This document shows positions 53,343 to 62,028 of a stretch of DNA of 64,000 bases, in pieces. The stretch covers positions 20,177 through 84,176 of the forward strand of contig JAIXZA010000044.1 in the NCBI GenBank assembly GCA_027489965.1. Direction: 5' to 3'. Both the position numbers and the translations under genes were made by a program. The stretch is from Verrucomicrobiaceae bacterium. GTDB lineage: Bacteria > Verrucomicrobiota > Verrucomicrobiia > Verrucomicrobiales > Verrucomicrobiaceae. Numbering within the stretch: the stretch's first letter is position 1; every line of letters begins with the position of its first letter. The notes beneath the pieces are model-generated. The model ran no database searches. It saw nothing but the letters and a program-made list of their open reading frames with translations, and was not told where the DNA came from.

Positions 53343-53933
53343 TCAAGGTGGCGGCAGTGGCACATCACCTGGAGCCTCCGCGGTTGCGGTGGGAGTGGCT
53401 ACTGAAGCGGTTGGCGGAGGCATAGTGGGCGCTTGATTCAAAGCTGGCAGTAGCGGAGAGGCCGTGGGCTGCGCTGCAACGGGGGGAGCTGGCTGCTTTT
53501 GGGCTGGCTGCTGTTGTCCCGTAATGGCTGGGGCCACTGTCTCGGCGGGAGCGGCATCGGCAAAGCTGACCCAACCGGCTTGATCACCTTTTTGAAGTTG
53601 GATGCGGGTCTTGTCCATGCTGGCGCCTGGTTGTACTTTGCGGATTTTGATGCCGGCTTCATTCTCACTGCCGATCCTGGCTTCATCGATGAGTGAGGTG
53701 TTCCGATCCACGATGACCGCGACGACTTGACCATCGACTTCATAGACCCCGGCCAGACTTAACGAATCAGTAAAGACAGGCCCAATCGGCGCATCAGGGG
53801 ATGGCAAATCACGAGTGGTGAAGATCGAGCGCCCCCAGAGCGGTGCAAAGTGCTGAAGATCTGGAAAGGCTACGGGGGGCTCAGCAGCAATGGCGACGCT
53901 GGCAGTGAGCAGTAGGGTCAGCAGGTGTTTCAT
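53343..53933 (-). CDS. Exported proline-rich protein at the end of the secretion operon
   Basis: This 196-residue protein has a signal peptide (about 1-16), an N-terminal domain with short strands (residues about 20-125), and a C-terminal half rich in Pro, Ala, Gln and Thr. Position (overlapping gspM by four bases) and the presence of a small globular domain followed by a Pro-rich tail suggest a periplasmic adaptor similar in placement to GspC/PilP. No clear homology to GspC is visible. Function is inferred from context only. Confidence 0.65.
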   Translation of the reverse strand: MKHLLTLLLTASVAIAAEPPVAFPDLQHFAPLWGRSIFTTRDLPSPDAPIGPVFTDSLSLAGVYEVDGQVVAVIVDRNTSLIDEARIGSENEAGIKIRKVQPGASMDKTRIQLQKGDQAGWVSFADAAPAETVAPAITGQQQPAQKQPAPPVAAQPTASPLLPALNQAPTMPPPTASVATPTATAEAPGDVPLPPP

Positions 53934-54526
53934 GGGCGTCCTCCGATGTCAGCTTTGGTAATTTTTGCAGCGGCTTTTTCGCGATAGAACTGGGTAATCT
54001 CGACCTCGACGTTGACGGTTTTACCTTGTCCACTTGGGGTCAATTGCAACCGCGTAACGCCAAGAAAAGCACTAGGTTGCTGAAGGGCGTGCAGCCAGCC
54101 AAACAAAGCCTGCTCCTTGGTTCCGGTAATGGTGATCTTCACTGATGCCTGATCAAAGTAGCCACCTTCCTCTTCCACAGGCAGGCCATCTTGCCCCAGG
54201 GGTTTGGCTTCTTCGATGAACTCTTTCCCTGCAAGGGTAAGTGCATTTTTATCGGCTTCTTTTTGGAGGGTGTCGAGAAGACGTGAGGAGGCTTCCTGGC
54301 GTGAGGTGAAGCTTGGCACGCTTTCGTCCAGCCACTCGCTGCGACGCTGCCATTCACTGCCTTCAGCGATGGCTGCCTTCATCTCAGAGATGCGTTTAGT
54401 CAGACTGACCGATTCGTCCTGGATGGAGCGATAGTTCTGAATGCCAAAGGCAATCATGCCCCCACCAATGATGATGAGGAACACAAGGCCAAAGACGGTT
54501 AAGAGAATTTTTTCGCTGCGCTTCAT
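53930..54526 (-). CDS. GspM/PilO-like inner-membrane assembly protein
   Basis: This 198-residue protein has one N-terminal transmembrane helix (about residues 8-28), a coiled-coil segment (about 35-100) and a C-terminal alpha/beta domain, the typical plan of GspM and PilO. Sequence similarity in the family is low, so the assignment rests on topology and on its place after the gspL-like gene, with which it overlaps by four bases. It would help anchor the assembly platform. Confidence 0.7.
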   Translation of the reverse strand: MKRSEKILLTVFGLVFLIIIGGGMIAFGIQNYRSIQDESVSLTKRISEMKAAIAEGSEWQRRSEWLDESVPSFTSRQEASSRLLDTLQKEADKNALTLAGKEFIEEAKPLGQDGLPVEEEGGYFDQASVKITITGTKEQALFGWLHALQQPSAFLGVTRLQLTPSGQGKTVNVEVEITQFYREKAAAKITKADIGGRP

Positions 54527-55743
54527 GGCTTAATCTCCCCGGTAAGTTCAAAGGTGGCGCTGTTATCACTGGCGATGGTCGGTGCAGGTGTTTCCCAAGC
54601 GTAACGCGTGAGGTTTTCAACCTCGGTAATTTCATTGGCGTATTGTAGGGCCAGAGCGGCACTCGGCATTCGCCCCCGGAGAACGAGTCGGTCAGGTTTC
54701 CACTCAAAGTTGGTTAACGACACCTCGCTACTGGAAGTTGGTGTCATGCTATCTAGTAGGACCTGCATTGGGAAATAACTAGGATCAACGGCAGGCGCAG
54801 CCTCTAGCCAGCTTTTTTTATGATCGAGCACCTGAGAGGCACGCGGACTTAAATCAGCGACCTCTTCCAGCAGCATGTCGCGCTGGCGTGCGGCATAGCT
54901 GATCATCACCGCCATCACGGCCACACAGGCAGCAATGGCGAGGCCTGCGCTAAGAGCAATGGTGCGTGTTCGGGCTTTGGATTGCTGACGCAAGCGGGCA
55001 GCTAGAATTTCTGAAGGCACCAGAGTGCTCTGACCGCGAGCAGGAATAAACGGTGCAGGTTGTTCCTCACGACGTGCGGGCAGGCCAGTAACACGCTCAA
55101 TCTGAGTGAGGTCACCATCCTCTTCCAGCCATAAGACAATCGAGCTCACACGCCCAAGCACGCGCTGAAAGCCGAGCTGAAGGCAGAGATGATTGAGTTC
55201 ACTCAGGGCGAGTTCATTCAAACGATGTGCAGAAAGTGGGCTGCAATAGATGATCTCCTTGCCATGGGTAATGGTGACAACGAGGCGGGACATTTCACGT
55301 TGAATGATAATGCTGTCCTCTGGCAGGGGTCGGCATGCAGCACTGAGCACGACTTCGTCCGGCAGGCGTGTCAGATCCAGCGTGGTATTTGGCAGGTCTT
55401 TCAAAGCGAGCACGCGGGTCAGGTGTGCGCCGTCTTTTTCCTGCAGTGGTTGGATTTGCAGACCATACTGAGAATCGGTGACGCGTACGCCCTGGCGCTC
55501 AAGATGGAGACTGGCCATATCACGCAGATGGGTGACTTCTCCATTCAACCATGCGGGTAAAACCCAGACATGAGAAGCAGGCAAGGCCAGCACCCGACGA
55601 TGCTGGTCTTTATGAAAAACTCCTGAACTGTGACCGAAGTCGGCAGCAAGCTCACAGGCGCTGCCTTCACTGCCAGTCCAGCGTGTCCAGCCATCCGCTC
55701 CAGGAAGCAGTAGGTCATGAGTAGGTTTACGAGTTCGAGCCAT
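54523..55743 (-). CDS. GspL-like assembly protein
   Basis: ATG 55743 gives 406 residues; longer frames run into gspK. The first 280 residues form a cytoplasmic domain, followed by a transmembrane helix (about 281-303, ALSAGLAIAACVAVMAVM) and a periplasmic ferredoxin-like domain with a short coiled coil. This is the layout of GspL, which binds the GspE ATPase and links it to the pseudopilus. The actin-like motifs of classic GspL are not obvious, so identification is by plan and operon position. It overlaps gspK by 17 bases. Confidence 0.72.
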   Translation of the reverse strand: MARTRKPTHDLLLPGADGWTRWTGSEGSACELAADFGHSSGVFHKDQHRRVLALPASHVWVLPAWLNGEVTHLRDMASLHLERQGVRVTDSQYGLQIQPLQEKDGAHLTRVLALKDLPNTTLDLTRLPDEVVLSAACRPLPEDSIIIQREMSRLVVTITHGKEIIYCSPLSAHRLNELALSELNHLCLQLGFQRVLGRVSSIVLWLEEDGDLTQIERVTGLPARREEQPAPFIPARGQSTLVPSEILAARLRQQSKARTRTIALSAGLAIAACVAVMAVMISYAARQRDMLLEEVADLSPRASQVLDHKKSWLEAAPAVDPSYFPMQVLLDSMTPTSSSEVSLTNFEWKPDRLVLRGRMPSAALALQYANEITEVENLTRYAWETPAPTIASDNSATFELTGEIKP

Positions 55744-56665
55744 AAATAGGGAGTTCTCCGCGCCAAAGCGCTTGTTGATTTTGCATGATAAGCACGAGCC
55801 TACGGCGGACGTCGCCATAGTAGCCAGTGCACTCGATCCGACGAATCGGACCGGTAAATTGAATCCAGCGAGTCAGCGTCTGAACAGTCTGCGGCTGATA
55901 GACGCCGAGTAGTTGCGCCACCTGAACGGCTGATGAAATTTTATTGTCGTCACGCGTATGCAGAGCCCCGTCACGACCCACTCGAAGAGTCAGAAGAGGT
56001 GTCACCCGCTCAACCGGCACATTGGCAATCAGAGCGATGAGTTCGGCGCGGGCATCATTGACATCGACTCGGCCATCACCGTGAACTGTGAACCATTCAC
56101 GCCAGTCTGGACGCATTGAATTGAGCTCGGGCATACCGCGAACCATCAGCATTTCTTCGATCTCCTTAAAGGGCCGATTAAACGGCATACCATCAAAGCC
56201 AGCCTTTTCATAGAGGCGCTTTTCAGCACCATTCAAGCTCACTTTATCATCTGCATCGACCCAATCACGAAGAGCATCCTGTAAAGCAGAAATCTGCTGT
56301 GGCTTCAGCCCCCAGGAGGTCAGTAGGCGCGGCAGTAAAACTTTATCGCCACTGGTGAGCAGCACGTTGATGTTTAGCCGGGCTTCTTCAGTGGTGAGTT
56401 TGACATCGTAGCCGCCGCCGTCTGGACTAGTGTAGTGAAGCAAGCCATCATCCATCTGAATGGCGGGATGCCGAGCGACTTCGACGCCCATCTGAGCCAA
56501 GCGCTTGGCAAAGGTGCGGCCACGCAAGGCCCGAGTGGAGCGTGTGTCGGCGTCCAGTGCCTTGGCCCCAGCAAAAACGACCATGCCCATGACCGCAATC
56601 ATCCAGAACACCGCGATGAGCGCGGAGCCTTTCTTTCGATTTGAAGATGGGCAGAGATGCTTCAT
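55727..56665 (-). CDS. gspK: Minor pseudopilin GspK
   Basis: GspK caps the pseudopilus tip with GspI and GspJ. This 312-residue protein has a prepilin-type N-terminus (KKGSALIAVFWMIAVMGMVV) lacking the usual Glu at position 5, which is a GspK characteristic. The large domain contains LNINVLLTSGD, an aspartate-rich segment DWVDADDKVSLNG and DVNDARAELIALI, matching GspK. Its ATG overlaps the gspJ stop by one base. Good assignment. Confidence 0.82.
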   Translation of the reverse strand: MKHLCPSSNRKKGSALIAVFWMIAVMGMVVFAGAKALDADTRSTRALRGRTFAKRLAQMGVEVARHPAIQMDDGLLHYTSPDGGGYDVKLTTEEARLNINVLLTSGDKVLLPRLLTSWGLKPQQISALQDALRDWVDADDKVSLNGAEKRLYEKAGFDGMPFNRPFKEIEEMLMVRGMPELNSMRPDWREWFTVHGDGRVDVNDARAELIALIANVPVERVTPLLTLRVGRDGALHTRDDNKISSAVQVAQLLGVYQPQTVQTLTRWIQFTGPIRRIECTGYYGDVRRRLVLIMQNQQALWRGELPIYGSNS

Positions 56666-57357
56666 TAGCTTTTTTGTGGAGCCGGATCCTGTGGCTGAGG
56701 TGTGCCAGAGGGACTCAGATCATTGGCAATCCAATACGTGAATTCATAGGGACGTGGGTCTTTCGTGAACTGAAAGTGCAGGCGCATGAATAGCGGTGGC
56801 GCAGGGCGCTTCTCGGGATCCCAGGTGGCGAACCAGCGTTTCTTTTCAGGATCGTAAAAATCCCAACGAAACTCTTTGAGTCCTTCCAGCAATGGCAACT
56901 CAGCGATGTCTTCATAGGCATCAAAGGTATTGGGTTTTTCCAGTCGCTTCAGATGACGGACATTGAGTTGCAGTGATCCCGTTTCCTTTCCACGCACGAC
57001 GGCAAACTCGACGGCATCTGCCAAGCGCACGTGCTGAGTCCAGATGAAGGGCACCTGACCACCTTCGATGAGCAGATTGCCACCAGCACCACGCTTCACT
57101 TTTTGTAGGCCACAACCAAAGCGGATGTTCGGCGGCAGGTTCTCCAGATAATCACGCCAAGCAGTGGTAAAATTAGTTAATCGCGTCTCGGTAATGCGGG
57201 ATTTATTCATCGAGGTGCCAAGTTGTAACGCCCCATTGGCAATACTATAGACTCCTCCCAGCAAAAGACCGATCAGTCCCATGGCCAAGATCACCTCAAT
57301 GAGGGTAAAGCCAGATCGACCCAGGGCCGACTTAGAGTCTGATAGCGAAGACTTCAT
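56665..57357 (-). CDS. Minor pseudopilin GspJ-like
   Basis: ATG 57357 gives 230 residues with a prepilin N-terminus (SGFTLIEVILAMGLIG; conserved Glu5 present). Prepilin peptidase would cleave before Phe. The body has a beta-rich domain with LKEFRWDFYD-like strands, consistent with GspJ, and a Pro-rich end. It follows gspI by four bases. The J identity comes from size and position. Confidence 0.72.
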   Translation of the reverse strand: MKSSLSDSKSALGRSGFTLIEVILAMGLIGLLLGGVYSIANGALQLGTSMNKSRITETRLTNFTTAWRDYLENLPPNIRFGCGLQKVKRGAGGNLLIEGGQVPFIWTQHVRLADAVEFAVVRGKETGSLQLNVRHLKRLEKPNTFDAYEDIAELPLLEGLKEFRWDFYDPEKKRWFATWDPEKRPAPPLFMRLHFQFTKDPRPYEFTYWIANDLSPSGTPQPQDPAPQKS

Positions 57358-57361
57358 CGGG

Positions 57362-57769
57362 TTAAGGGCTGTTGGGTGAATAAACATAGGTCTCCATCTG
57401 CCTCTTCAGGCTGTGCTTGCTGCCTTCAGCCAGCCAGGCTTCAGCACGGACTCGAAACATGGAGTTTAACTCGACTTTATCTTGAGTGAACAGGCGGACT
57501 TTTTCGATAGCTGCGCTAGCATCAATCCCATCAGCCGTTTTAGGAAAGGTCACGCTGCGTGGTTTCAGCTCAGGCTGGTGAGCCACCTCAGCCAACACAG
57601 ACTCTAGGACACGCAGCACCTGAGCTTCCTGACGTGAGCGTTTGGTCGTCTGTGCGATTTGGTCCAGAGCCTTTGTCATGCCCACAGCAACAATGCTGAA
57701 CAAGGCCATGGCCATGAGGATCTCTAGCAACGCAAAGCCTTGTTCGGGGAGGTGTGAATGCGTTTTCAT
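57362..57769 (-). CDS. Minor pseudopilin GspI-like
   Basis: The 135-residue protein has the prepilin motif QGFALLEILMAMALF with Glu5, and no long body. This short size and the place between gspH and gspJ fit GspI, which starts minor-pseudopilin tip assembly. One base separates it from gspH. Confidence 0.72.
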   Translation of the reverse strand: MKTHSHLPEQGFALLEILMAMALFSIVAVGMTKALDQIAQTTKRSRQEAQVLRVLESVLAEVAHQPELKPRSVTFPKTADGIDASAAIEKVRLFTQDKVELNSMFRVRAEAWLAEGSKHSLKRQMETYVYSPNSP

Positions 57770-57770
57770 G

Positions 57771-58259
57771 CTAGCTATTCACGATGACACTTTTGCGCAC
57801 AGCGCAGGCGGTGAGTGGATCAAAGGCCAGTTCGATGACGCCTCCTGAATTGGTGACACGAACTTCAATCGGCTCGCAAATACCGGAGGGACTGAACTCC
57901 CAGGTTTCTCCTTTGCCCGCTTTGCGAAACGCTTTATCACCCACGCGCTTCACTTGAACCTGCCCGCCATCTCCGCCAAGTGATCCGTCCAGAGCCAGCG
58001 CAATCAAGCGCTGCTCCATGACGGCTTGCTGAAGGGTCAGACGAGCCGTACTTTCAATCTCTGAAGCGCTGCGCTTGAGTCGGGCCTCATCCTGCAACCC
58101 CGTAAATGAAAGGGTGGCGATGCCCAGCAACAACATGCACAGTCCCATGGCGATGCAGATCTCCACGAGAGTGAATCCAGATCGATCAACGCGGGAAAAT
58201 CCGCGTCCTTTTGAGGGCGCGGGATCCGTTGCTTTCGAGATGGAGCGGAGCTTCGTCAT
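57771..58259 (-). CDS. Minor pseudopilin GspH-like
   Basis: This 162-residue protein has a long basic leader (about 27 residues, ending RSG) before FTLVEICIAMG, so it is a prepilin-type substrate. The body is short and beta-rich and ends with VIVNS. Order and size match GspH. It is separated from gspG by 36 bases. Confidence 0.75.
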   Translation of the reverse strand: MTKLRSISKATDPAPSKGRGFSRVDRSGFTLVEICIAMGLCMLLLGIATLSFTGLQDEARLKRSASEIESTARLTLQQAVMEQRLIALALDGSLGGDGGQVQVKRVGDKAFRKAGKGETWEFSPSGICEPIEVRVTNSGGVIELAFDPLTACAVRKSVIVNS

Positions 58260-58295
58260 GAGTGTTTACGCGTTCGTCATTTCGGGCGCAGGCGA

Positions 58296-58733
58296 TCACA
58301 GGTCCCAGTTACCGATATCATCACCTGTGTCAGGCTGACCATCTGGGCCTGATGAATAAACATCAAAGCCACCTTTATCCTTCGCCCCGGGACGGCGGTA
58401 GTTATAGGGATTACCCCAGGAATCCAAAGGCATCTTTTTCATCTTGTTGGTCCAGTTTTGAGGTGTCGGACGTGATGAAGGTTTGGTGACCAGTGCCATC
58501 AATCCCTGTTCTGTGGTTGGCAGGAAGGTGTTATCGACCTCGTAACCGCGCAGAGCTGCGGTTAGAGTGTTCAAGTCAGCCTTGGCACGCGTGCGCTTGC
58601 CTGAGCTGGTGACATCTCCCAATGAGTAGATGCCTGCTCCGACAAGCAGAGCGATGATGCCGAGAACGAGCATGATCTCGACGAGGGTAAAACCGCTGTT
58701 TGAGCGAGGGGTATGGATGCGTGTGTTTTTCAT
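58296..58733 (-). CDS. gspG: Major pseudopilin GspG
   Basis: GspG forms the shaft of the type II secretion pseudopilus. The 145-residue protein has the leader SNSGFTLVEIMLVLGIIALL with Glu5, then AKADLNTLTAALRGYEVDN, LPTTEQGL and WGNPYNYRRPG, and the calcium-binding tail YSSGPDGQPDTGDD; all are hallmark GspG features. It lies between gspF and gspH. Very secure. Confidence 0.94.
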   Translation of the reverse strand: MKNTRIHTPRSNSGFTLVEIMLVLGIIALLVGAGIYSLGDVTSSGKRTRAKADLNTLTAALRGYEVDNTFLPTTEQGLMALVTKPSSRPTPQNWTNKMKKMPLDSWGNPYNYRRPGAKDKGGFDVYSSGPDGQPDTGDDIGNWDL

Positions 58734-58759
58734 AATCAGTGTTTAGGTTCGGGGTTTGC

Positions 58760-59998
58760 TTATTTGCTAATGTTTCCAATGGTTTGGAAGATGGCAGTCA
58801 TCATGAGGTAGGCCATACCGCCAACGAGTCCGGCCATGAGAAAGACGATGGCGGGCTGCGCCAAAGCGGTGAGCTTCTCAATCTTCTTCCCCAACTCACG
58901 ATCAAAACGTTCAGCAGCTTTACCAAGTGCCGCAGACATATCCCCGGTCTGTTCACCGACGTTCACCATGTCGAGTAAGAGCGCAGGGAACATGTTGCTG
59001 CGCTCCAGCGCACGGGAGAGGCTCATGCCTTCAGCGACGAGTCCCATCACGCCATCGAATTGCTGCCTGAAATATGGATTTTCAATAGCCTGCTGGGTCA
59101 ACTGCATGGCCTGCACCATGGGCAAACCGTTGCCCAAGAGATTGGCCATGGTCTCCAGGAACTGGACATAATAACGAGTGCGTAAAATTTCGCCAAACAA
59201 GGGCAGGCGCAGCTTAAAACGTGCCCAGGGGATCTGGGATTCAGGTCGCTTCAGCCAGGATTTCACCACAATGACAATTGCAATGACGACCATCAAAATC
59301 ATCCACCAGATGCTTTTGATGATATCGCTAAATTTCAAAATCAACTGAGCTGCCATCGGCAATGATCCACCCGTACTGTCCATCAGCTCCATGAGCTGCG
59401 GGATGAGATAAACGACAAATAGCAAGGTCACCGAGATCGCCGCAGTGACGAGGAAAGCTGGATAAATTAGGGCAAAAAGCACTTTACTGCGTAACGCAGC
59501 GAGAGAGCGCAGATATTCGACCTGGCGCTTCAGGATGGACGAGAGCGAGCCGCTAGCCTCACCTGCATTGGCCAAAGCACAGAAGAGATTGCCAAAGCTC
59601 GGACTGGTCGCGGCGACAGCTTTTGAGAAGGGCAATCCATCACGCACCTTCGTGCGCAGAGCTGTGGCTAGAGTTTTTACACCAGAAAGTTCGCGACGGC
59701 GCTCCATGGTCGCGAGTGCCGGCTCAAGCTGAATGCCTGCGCTGAGCAGATCGGACAACTCTTCGACAAACATGAGTACCTGAGCAGATTTTAATTTAAT
59801 CGGGCCAGTCTGTGCGGTGATGGTGGCTTCTTTAGCCGCTGCGCGTGCAGCCTGCCCCGCTGCGCCAGCCTGCTCTAGCTTGAAGGGACTCAGCCTTTTC
59901 TTCCCAAGCAAGGACATAGCGTCTGCACGGTCGGCAGCAGCAATCTCACCGGAGATGACTCCTGTAGGACTATGAGCGCTGTAGGCGAAAGTGGGCAT
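58760..59998 (-). CDS. gspF: Type II secretion inner-membrane protein GspF
   Basis: GspF is the polytopic platform protein. The 412-residue protein has two repeated T2SSF domains (about 70-195 and 275-398) with three transmembrane segments near 175, 225 and 380. Typical pieces are FVEELSDLLSAGIQLEPAL, FCALANAGEASGSLSSIL, TMANLLGNGLPMVQAM and MVNVGEQTGDMSAAL. It follows gspE by 37 bases. Very secure. Confidence 0.93.
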   Translation of the reverse strand: MPTFAYSAHSPTGVISGEIAAADRADAMSLLGKKRLSPFKLEQAGAAGQAARAAAKEATITAQTGPIKLKSAQVLMFVEELSDLLSAGIQLEPALATMERRRELSGVKTLATALRTKVRDGLPFSKAVAATSPSFGNLFCALANAGEASGSLSSILKRQVEYLRSLAALRSKVLFALIYPAFLVTAAISVTLLFVVYLIPQLMELMDSTGGSLPMAAQLILKFSDIIKSIWWMILMVVIAIVIVVKSWLKRPESQIPWARFKLRLPLFGEILRTRYYVQFLETMANLLGNGLPMVQAMQLTQQAIENPYFRQQFDGVMGLVAEGMSLSRALERSNMFPALLLDMVNVGEQTGDMSAALGKAAERFDRELGKKIEKLTALAQPAIVFLMAGLVGGMAYLMMTAIFQTIGNISK

Positions 59999-60035
59999 GG
60001 GGTGGGGAAGAAAAAGTGGTTAGTCTTTAGTGGCG

Positions 60036-61808
60036 TTAAGCGGCGTGTTTGAGCTTAGCCGATGAAGGCCGGACAGAGACAATGTCTTCGGCTTTCCGAT
60101 CCATGGCGGTGACGCTGAGGACTTCTTCAATGGTCGTTTCACCTGAGAGTACTTTTTGGAAGCCATAACCGCGCATGGGGATAAAGCCGTCCTTCATGGC
60201 CTGACGATGCAACTCCTCAGGATGAGAGCGTGCATTGATTAGATTCTGAAGTGCATGAGTGACCAGCACGACCTCGTAGATCGAAAGACGCCCCTGATAA
60301 CCACTGCCACGGCAGGCTTCACAGCCAACCGCACGCATGATGGTCCCTGCCACACCGATGGGGAAATTGATGCCTTCCAAATAGGAGCGCTCAACTTCAG
60401 CAGGCTTTTTGCAAGCAGGGCAGAGCTTTCTCACAAGACGCTGGGCAAAGAAGGCGCGCACAGCACTGGAGACCAAGAAAGGCTCGACTCCCATGTCGAC
60501 CAGACGTGTGATGCCACCGATGGCATCATTTGTATGCAGCGTGCTGAGCACCAGATGTCCCGTCAAAGCAGCGCGGATGGCGATCTCGGTTGTCTCAAGG
60601 TCACGCATTTCTCCAATCATGACGACATTTGGGTCACCACGTAAAATACTGCGTAAGCCGGTGGCAAAGGTGAGACCGATCTCTGGCTTCACAGCAATCT
60701 GGACGACTCCTGGCATCTTGTATTCGACAGGATCTTCGATCGTCACAATGCGGCGATGAGCCTGATTCAGCTCTGTAAGATAAGCATAGAGCGTGGTGCT
60801 CTTTCCACTTCCTGTCGGACCTGTGATCAGGATGATTCCATTCGGCAGCTTCAACAACTCATCCACCACCGGACGGACATTATCGGTCATGCCGAGGCGA
60901 TCAATCGTCACCGCCTGCTGAGCCAGGAGACGCAAGCTGACTGATTCACCTTCAACACTCGGAATCGTAGCCACACGAACGTCAATCGGTGAGCCATCCA
61001 GCTCCAGATTGATACGTCCATCTTGCGGCAATCTCTTTTCCGCGATGTCTAACCGAGCCATGATCTTGAGTCGGGCGATCACACTGGATTGCAGAGACTT
61101 GATGTTTTCAGGCACAGCCAACTCTTCCAAACGGCCATCAATACGGTAACGAATCCGCAGCCGATCCTGCTGTGGCTCCACATGAATATCCGTGGCCCGC
61201 TGCTCCAGTCCACGACGCAGAATCTGGTTCACGAATCGGACTACACTGGCTTCTTCGTTCTCAGGGCCATCTAGGACCGTGACCTCATCACCCAGCTCTT
61301 CACTGCCCCAGTCAGCACGACCACGAAGAATCTTTTCAAAGGTGTCCGCACCCAGTCCATAAAGCTTTTGTAAGCCTTCGGCAATACGTGTGCGCTGACC
61401 GACATGCCAGACAATGGTGTAACTCACGGCCGAGGCCACGCGCTGATGAGTGACAAGATTCAGCGGATCAAAGGTGGCCAAATGCAGACGCGTTTCCGTG
61501 AGAGTCTCATCACCTTCTTTCGGCTCTTCAAAAAGAATGGGAAGTAAACGATGCCGCAGAGCGATCTCTGCTGGCAAGTGACGACGCAGTCCTGGTTCAG
61601 CTGGGCGATCTGCACTGGCTTCCCACCAGGGAAGATTCAGCGTATTGGCCAGTGCCATGAGGAAGTCACGCTCACGCACCCCTTCAACATCAAGCACAGC
61701 TTCAACAAATGAAGTCTGGTTGTAACAGGCCTCATCTACAGCCTCGATGACCGCGGGATTTTCCGCGCAGCCGGCCTCACTGAGGATTTGCTGGATCAAG
61801 GGCATCAT
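60036..61808 (-). CDS. gspE: Type II secretion ATPase GspE
   Basis: GspE drives pseudopilus assembly. The 590-residue protein has two N-terminal domains (about 1-175), a Walker A GPTGSGKSTTL, VTIEDPVEY (Asp box), Walker B VVMIGEMRDLET, and TGHLVLSTLHTND (His box). A tetracysteine zinc site, CPAC and CEAC, lies near 480-520, as in GspE and PilB. It is first in the operon. The next genes are gspF and gspG, which supports GspE over PilB. Confidence 0.92.
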   Translation of the reverse strand: MMPLIQQILSEAGCAENPAVIEAVDEACYNQTSFVEAVLDVEGVRERDFLMALANTLNLPWWEASADRPAEPGLRRHLPAEIALRHRLLPILFEEPKEGDETLTETRLHLATFDPLNLVTHQRVASAVSYTIVWHVGQRTRIAEGLQKLYGLGADTFEKILRGRADWGSEELGDEVTVLDGPENEEASVVRFVNQILRRGLEQRATDIHVEPQQDRLRIRYRIDGRLEELAVPENIKSLQSSVIARLKIMARLDIAEKRLPQDGRINLELDGSPIDVRVATIPSVEGESVSLRLLAQQAVTIDRLGMTDNVRPVVDELLKLPNGIILITGPTGSGKSTTLYAYLTELNQAHRRIVTIEDPVEYKMPGVVQIAVKPEIGLTFATGLRSILRGDPNVVMIGEMRDLETTEIAIRAALTGHLVLSTLHTNDAIGGITRLVDMGVEPFLVSSAVRAFFAQRLVRKLCPACKKPAEVERSYLEGINFPIGVAGTIMRAVGCEACRGSGYQGRLSIYEVVLVTHALQNLINARSHPEELHRQAMKDGFIPMRGYGFQKVLSGETTIEEVLSVTAMDRKAEDIVSVRPSSAKLKHAA

Positions 61809-61826
61809 GATTTATAAAGGATTGGG

Positions 61827-61847
61827 TGGATTAATCCAGAAATTATA
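61827..61847 (-). promoter_or_regulatory. Candidate promoter and palindrome upstream of gspE
   Basis: The minus strand has TATAAT at 61847-61842, 33 bases before the gspE ATG, in a very AT-rich stretch. A perfect 12-base palindrome TGGATTAATCCA lies at 61827-61838 between this box and the start codon, in the likely leader. It may be an operator. A good -35 box was not found, so this is tentative. The rest of the 220-base gap (61809-62028) holds the desaturase terminator. Confidence 0.4.
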
Positions 61848-61970
61848 ACTGATGCTTTAAATTGCAAGTGTTAAGTATATCTAAATAATTATAAACACCT
61901 TACTTTCGAGGAACCATGAAACTCAAGCCCCTGTGAAATGGCGGATCCACATCCACCGCTCAATGCCCGA

Positions 61971-62001
61971 AAATAAAAAAGCCCCCTGAAACCAGGGGGC
62001 T
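61971..62001 (-). terminator. Rho-independent terminator of the desaturase gene
   Basis: On the minus strand a 9-bp GC-rich stem (62001-61993 with 61988-61980) with a four-base loop is followed by TTTTTTATTT. It begins 28 bases after the desaturase stop. Confidence 0.88.
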
Positions 62002-62028
62002 AAAAAACTGAAAATGAGATTTTACTGA

